Source of the DNA: Mycolicibacterium litorale
Lineage (GTDB): Bacteria; Actinomycetota; Actinomycetes; Mycobacteriales; Mycobacteriaceae
DNA length: 64,000 nt
NCBI RefSeq assembly: GCF_014218295.1
Contig: NZ_AP023287.1
Location: 4,774,001-4,838,000, forward strand
Direction: 5' to 3'
Part shown: positions 61,226 through 64,000 of the stretch, piece by piece
How the letters are laid out: each line of letters starts with the position of its first letter
Numbering within the stretch: the first letter of the stretch is position 1
Notes under the pieces: model-generated
What the model was told of the DNA's origin: nothing
The model's input: only the letters and a program-made list of their open reading frames with translations
Databases searched by the model: none
Position numbers and translations under genes: made by a program

Positions 61226-62002
61226 TTACTTCTTGATGTCTGCAGTGGTGGTCGACAGGTAGTGCGGGGGTTCGCCGCCGCCGTGGACCTCGAGGGAGGC
61301 GCCGCTGATGTAGGACGCCGCGTCCGAGGCGAGAAACGCCGCCGCCCAGCCGATGTCGGCGGGTTTGGCGAGCCGGCCGAGCGGGACGTTGCGGGAGATC
61401 GCGGCGATCGAGTCCGCGTCACCGTAGAACAGTTCGGACTGTTCGGTCTCGACCATGCCGACCACGACGGAGTTGACCCGCACCTTGGGCGCCCACTCGA
61501 CGGCGAGGGTGGTGGTCATGTTCTCCATCCCGGCCTTGGCCGCACCGTATGCGGCGGTACCCGGGGTGGGCCGCCTGCCGCTGACGCTGCTGATGTTGAC
61601 GATCGCACCGCCCGAATCCTGGTGCTGCATGACCGCGTTGGCGTGTGTGGAGACCGACAGCGCGCCGAGGAGGTTCAGCTCGACGATCTTGCGGGTGAAC
61701 TTCGCCGACGCCTCGGCGGCGAGCACGTACGGCGAACCACCTGCATTGTTGACCACGACGTCGAGGCGACCGTGCGCGTCGACGATGCCGTCGATCAGTG
61801 CCTTGACCGAGTCGTCGTCGCGGATGTCGCAGGAGTGGAATTCGTACGGGCTGTCCTCGACCGGCCGGCGCGCACACGTCACCACGGTGGCGCCCTGCGC
61901 GGCGAACACGGCGCTGATTCCGGCGCCGACACCACGGACGCCGCCGGTCACGAGAACCACGCGCCCGTCGAGTCCGAGTTTGATTCCAGCGGCGTCGGTC
62001 AC
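61226..62002 (-). CDS. SDR-family dehydrogenase (Rv3549c)
   Basis: 258-residue classical SDR: VVLVTGGVRGVGAGISAVFAAQGA, CDIRDDD, NNAGGSPYVLA, catalytic Ser in NISSVSGRRPTPG and Tyr/Lys in AAYGAAKAGM, C-terminal YISGASLEVHGGGE. ATG at 62002. Divergent from echA20 with the KstR2 palindrome between, so part of the KstR2 regulon acting on indanone-propionate intermediates. Reaction unassigned. Confidence 0.9.
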   Translation of the reverse strand: MTDAAGIKLGLDGRVVLVTGGVRGVGAGISAVFAAQGATVVTCARRPVEDSPYEFHSCDIRDDDSVKALIDGIVDAHGRLDVVVNNAGGSPYVLAAEASAKFTRKIVELNLLGALSVSTHANAVMQHQDSGGAIVNISSVSGRRPTPGTAAYGAAKAGMENMTTTLAVEWAPKVRVNSVVVGMVETEQSELFYGDADSIAAISRNVPLGRLAKPADIGWAAAFLASDAASYISGASLEVHGGGEPPHYLSTTTADIKK

Positions 62003-62016
62003 TGTGCTAGCGTACC

Positions 62017-62032
62017 AAGCAAGTGCTTGCTT
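62017..62032. promoter_or_regulatory. KstR2 box, Rv3549c/echA20 divergent promoter
   Basis: AAGCAAGTGCTTGCTT, perfect 7-bp arms around TG, matching the KstR2 operator pattern (CAAGnnCTTG). KstR2 is released by HIP-CoA. It sits between the divergent start codons at 62002 and 62057. Confidence 0.93.
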
Positions 62033-62056
62033 AGGTAGCCACCCCAGGAGCCGTCA

Positions 62057-62812
62057 ATGACGATCACGTCCAAGACAGTGGAACCGGGCATCGTCTCGGT
62101 CACCGTCGACTACCCGCCCGTCAACGCGATCCCCTCGCGCGGTTGGTTCGAACTCGGTGACGCCATCACCGCCGCCGGCCGCGACCGCAGCACCCACGTG
62201 GTGATCCTGCGCGCCGAGGGCCGGGGCTTCAACGCCGGTGTCGACATCAAGGAGATGCAGAACACCGAGGGTTTCACCGCGCTCATCGACGCCAATCGCG
62301 GCTGCTTCCACGCCTTCCGGGCGGTCTACGAGTGTGAGGTCCCCGTCGTCGCGGCGGTCAACGGCTTCTGCGTCGGCGGCGGCATCGGTCTGGTCGGCAA
62401 CGCAGACGTGATCGTCGCCTCCGACGACGCCACGTTCGGGCTGCCCGAGGTCGAGCGCGGCGCGCTCGGTGCCGCGACTCATCTGTCGCGGCTGGTGCCC
62501 CAGCACATGATGCGCCGACTGTTCTTCACCGCGGCGACCGTGGGCGCGGACACCCTGCACCACTTCGGTTCGGTGCACGAGGTGGTGCCGCGGGCCGATC
62601 TCGACGAGGCCGCCCTGCGGGTGGCCCGTGACATCGCCGCCAAGGACACCCGGGTGATCCGCGCTGCGAAGGAGGCCCTCAACCTCATCGACGTCCAGCG
62701 CGTCAACTCCAGTTACCGCATGGAGCAGGGTTTCACGTTCGAACTGAACCTCGCCGGGGTGTCCGACGAGCATCGCGACGCGTTCGCGGGGACGGACAAG
62801 GGATCGAAATGA
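62057..62812 (+). CDS. echA20: EchA20, steroid ring-D hydrolase (crotonase fold)
   Basis: 251-residue crotonase-family enzyme (Rv3550) that hydrolytically opens ring D of HIP-derived CoA thioesters. FNAGVDIKEMQN and GFCVGGGIGLVGNADVI form the oxyanion region; GLPEVERGALGAATHLSRLVP follows. ATG at 62057; its stop overlaps the ipdA ATG (ATGA). First gene of the operon echA20-ipdA-ipdB under KstR2. Confidence 0.93.
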   Translation: MTITSKTVEPGIVSVTVDYPPVNAIPSRGWFELGDAITAAGRDRSTHVVILRAEGRGFNAGVDIKEMQNTEGFTALIDANRGCFHAFRAVYECEVPVVAAVNGFCVGGGIGLVGNADVIVASDDATFGLPEVERGALGAATHLSRLVPQHMMRRLFFTAATVGADTLHHFGSVHEVVPRADLDEAALRVARDIAAKDTRVIRAAKEALNLIDVQRVNSSYRMEQGFTFELNLAGVSDEHRDAFAGTDKGSK

Positions 62813-63696
62813 GCGACAAGACAACCACACTCGACGAGGCAGTCGCGTCGATCGAGAGCGGGATGACCATCGGCATCGGCGGCTGGGGCTCACGCCGCAA
62901 ACCCATGGCTTTCGTCCGGGCGCTGCTGCGCACCGACGTCACCGACCTCACCGTCGTCACCTACGGGGGACCCGATCTCGGGCTGCTGTGCTCGGCGAAC
63001 AAGGTCAAGCGGGTCTACTACGGGTTCGTCTCGCTGGATTCGCCCCCGTTCTACGACCCGTGGTTCGCCAAGGCGCGCACCAGCGGATCGATCGAGGCCC
63101 GGGAGATGGACGAAGGCATGCTGCGGTGCGGTCTGCAGGCCGCCGCACAACGACTTCCGTTCCTGCCGATCCGCGCCGGCCTCGGCAGCGACGTCCGCGC
63201 GTTCTGGGGTGACGAACTCAAGACCGTGCGCTCGCCCTACCCGACGGGCGACGGCTACGAGGAACTCATCGCGATGCCGGCGCTGAACCTCGACGTCGCG
63301 TGCGTGCACATGAACCTCGGTGACGCCCAGGGCAATGCGGCCTACACCGGCATCGACCCCTACTTCGACGACCTGTTCCTGATGTCGGCCCGGAGGCGGC
63401 TGTTGAGCGTCGAGCGGGTGGTGTCCACCGAGGAACTCGTCAAAGCCGTTCCGCCGCAGGCTCTGCTGGTCAACCGGATGATGGTCGACTCCGTCGTCGA
63501 AGCCCCCAACGGCGCCCACTTCACCACCGCGGAACCGGATTACCGCCGCGACGAGAAGTTCCAGCGGCACTACGCCGAGGCCGCCGGATCCGAGGAGTCC
63601 TGGGCCGAGTTCGTCAGCACGTACCTGTCGGGCAGCGAGGACGACTACCAGGCCGCCGTCCGCAGGTTCGCAGAACAGCAGGGAGCCGCGAAATGA
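62809..63696 (+). CDS. ipdA: IpdA, COCHEA-CoA hydrolase alpha subunit
   Basis: 295-residue alpha subunit of the CoA-transferase-like enzyme that hydrolyses ring C of the last bicyclic steroid metabolite. MTIGIGGWGSRRKPMAFVRALLR carries the CoA-binding glycines, and CSANKVKRVYYGFVSLD, FWGDELKTVRSPYPTGDGYEE and NLGDAQGNAAYTGIDPYFDDL are typical of the family. ATG at 62809; overlaps ipdB by four bases. Orthologue of Rv3551. Confidence 0.94.
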   Translation: MSDKTTTLDEAVASIESGMTIGIGGWGSRRKPMAFVRALLRTDVTDLTVVTYGGPDLGLLCSANKVKRVYYGFVSLDSPPFYDPWFAKARTSGSIEAREMDEGMLRCGLQAAAQRLPFLPIRAGLGSDVRAFWGDELKTVRSPYPTGDGYEELIAMPALNLDVACVHMNLGDAQGNAAYTGIDPYFDDLFLMSARRRLLSVERVVSTEELVKAVPPQALLVNRMMVDSVVEAPNGAHFTTAEPDYRRDEKFQRHYAEAAGSEESWAEFVSTYLSGSEDDYQAAVRRFAEQQGAAK

Positions 63697-64000
63697 CCGA
63701 TCCGACCCGTGCCGAGGTGTGCGCCGTCGCGTGCGCCGAACTGTTCCGCGACGCCGGTGAGATCATGGTCAGCCCGATGGCGAACATGGTGTCGATCGGC
63801 GCCCGCCTCGCGCGTCTGACGTTCTCCCCCGACATCCTGCTGACGGACGGGGAGGCCCGTCTGCTGGCGGACACTCCGGCGCTGGGTGGCACGGGCGCCA
63901 TCGAGGGGTGGATGCCGTTCGGCCGCGTCTTCGAGACGCTGACGTGGGGACGGCGCCACGTCGTCATGGGGGCCAATCAGATTGACCGCTACGGCAACCA
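63693..64000 (+). CDS. ipdB: IpdB, COCHEA-CoA hydrolase beta subunit (cut by window end)
   Basis: First 102 codons of the beta subunit: CAVACAELFRDAGEIMVSPMANMVSIGARLARLTFSPDILLTDGEARLL, PALGGTGAIEGWMPFGRVFETLTWGRRHVVMGANQIDRYGN. Pairs with IpdA. ATG at 63693 overlaps the ipdA stop (ATGA). The 3' part, and ipdC expected after it, lie outside the window. Orthologue of Rv3552. Confidence 0.93.
   Translation, partial: MTDPTRAEVCAVACAELFRDAGEIMVSPMANMVSIGARLARLTFSPDILLTDGEARLLADTPALGGTGAIEGWMPFGRVFETLTWGRRHVVMGANQIDRYGN

Overview
This is a high-GC actinobacterial chromosome segment, almost certainly from a Mycolicibacterium or other fast-growing Mycobacterium. GTG and TTG starts are common, gene junctions are tight (ATGA, GTGA, TGATG), and the gene order follows the cholesterol-catabolism locus of M. 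tuberculosis from mce4 (about Rv3498c) to ipdB (Rv3552). Species cannot be fixed by eye.

Layout. 1-3108 (minus): start of the mce4 sterol import operon (yrbE4A, yrbE4B, mce4A, partial mce4B). 3371-8475: side-chain genes hsd4A/chsB1, fdxD, fadE26-fadE27, fadD17. 8528-10756: AraC regulator, VOC protein and a nitronate-monooxygenase-like flavoprotein coupled to fadD19. 10759-13277: fadD19/echA19. 13292-14265: a DUF559-type nuclease-like gene bracketed by two inverted 56-bp palindromic elements. 14275-21919: small secreted protein, cyp142, acetoacetate-decarboxylase-like protein, two LLM oxidoreductases, DUF35 protein, ltp4, ltp3. 21923-25401: MOSC protein, lipoprotein, kshA and its cysteine-rich neighbour. 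25391-30595: an accessory surface-polysaccharide cassette (lipoprotein, polysaccharide deacetylase, 33-residue membrane peptide, processive glycosyltransferase, UDP-sugar dehydrogenase). 31207-34267: sulfotransferase, SDR, DUF1214 protein. 34352-38819: IclR regulator, RecQ helicase with a phosphoribosyltransferase-like tail, hemolysin-III protein, DedA protein. 38816-44206: hsaF, hsaG, hsaE, kstD, MaoC hydratase. 44203-51487: accessory block (GntR, GMC oxidoreductase, MerR, lipoprotein hydrolase, SDR, SnoaL protein, an ESX-type substrate pair). 51571-57576: the igr operon (ltp2, chsH1, chsH2, fadE29, fadE28, cyp125). 57708-58871: fadA5. 58929-64000: SnoaL-like protein, two tandem Ddn-family genes, two SDRs, and the KstR2 genes echA20, ipdA and ipdB (cut by the window end).

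How the genes work together. Mce4 imports sterol. CYP125 and CYP142 oxidise the terminal side-chain carbon. FadD19 and FadD17 activate the acids. FadE26/27, FadE28/29, EchA19, ChsH1/2, ChsH3, Hsd4A, FadA5 and Ltp2 shorten the side chain; Ltp3, Ltp4 and the double-DUF35 protein probably do so for branched sterols. KstD and KshA open ring B. HsaE, HsaG and HsaF finish the A/B-ring fragment. EchA20 and IpdAB open rings C and D. Ten strong KstR boxes, one weak one and one KstR2 box can be read directly, so most of the window is one regulon, interrupted by accessory islands.

Most unusual features: the palindrome-bracketed nuclease unit, an 18-bp element that forms mini-ORFs exactly bridging stop and start codons at two junctions, the compact polysaccharide cassette with its 33-residue peptide, a flavoprotein coupled to fadD19, and a RecQ-phosphoribosyltransferase fusion.
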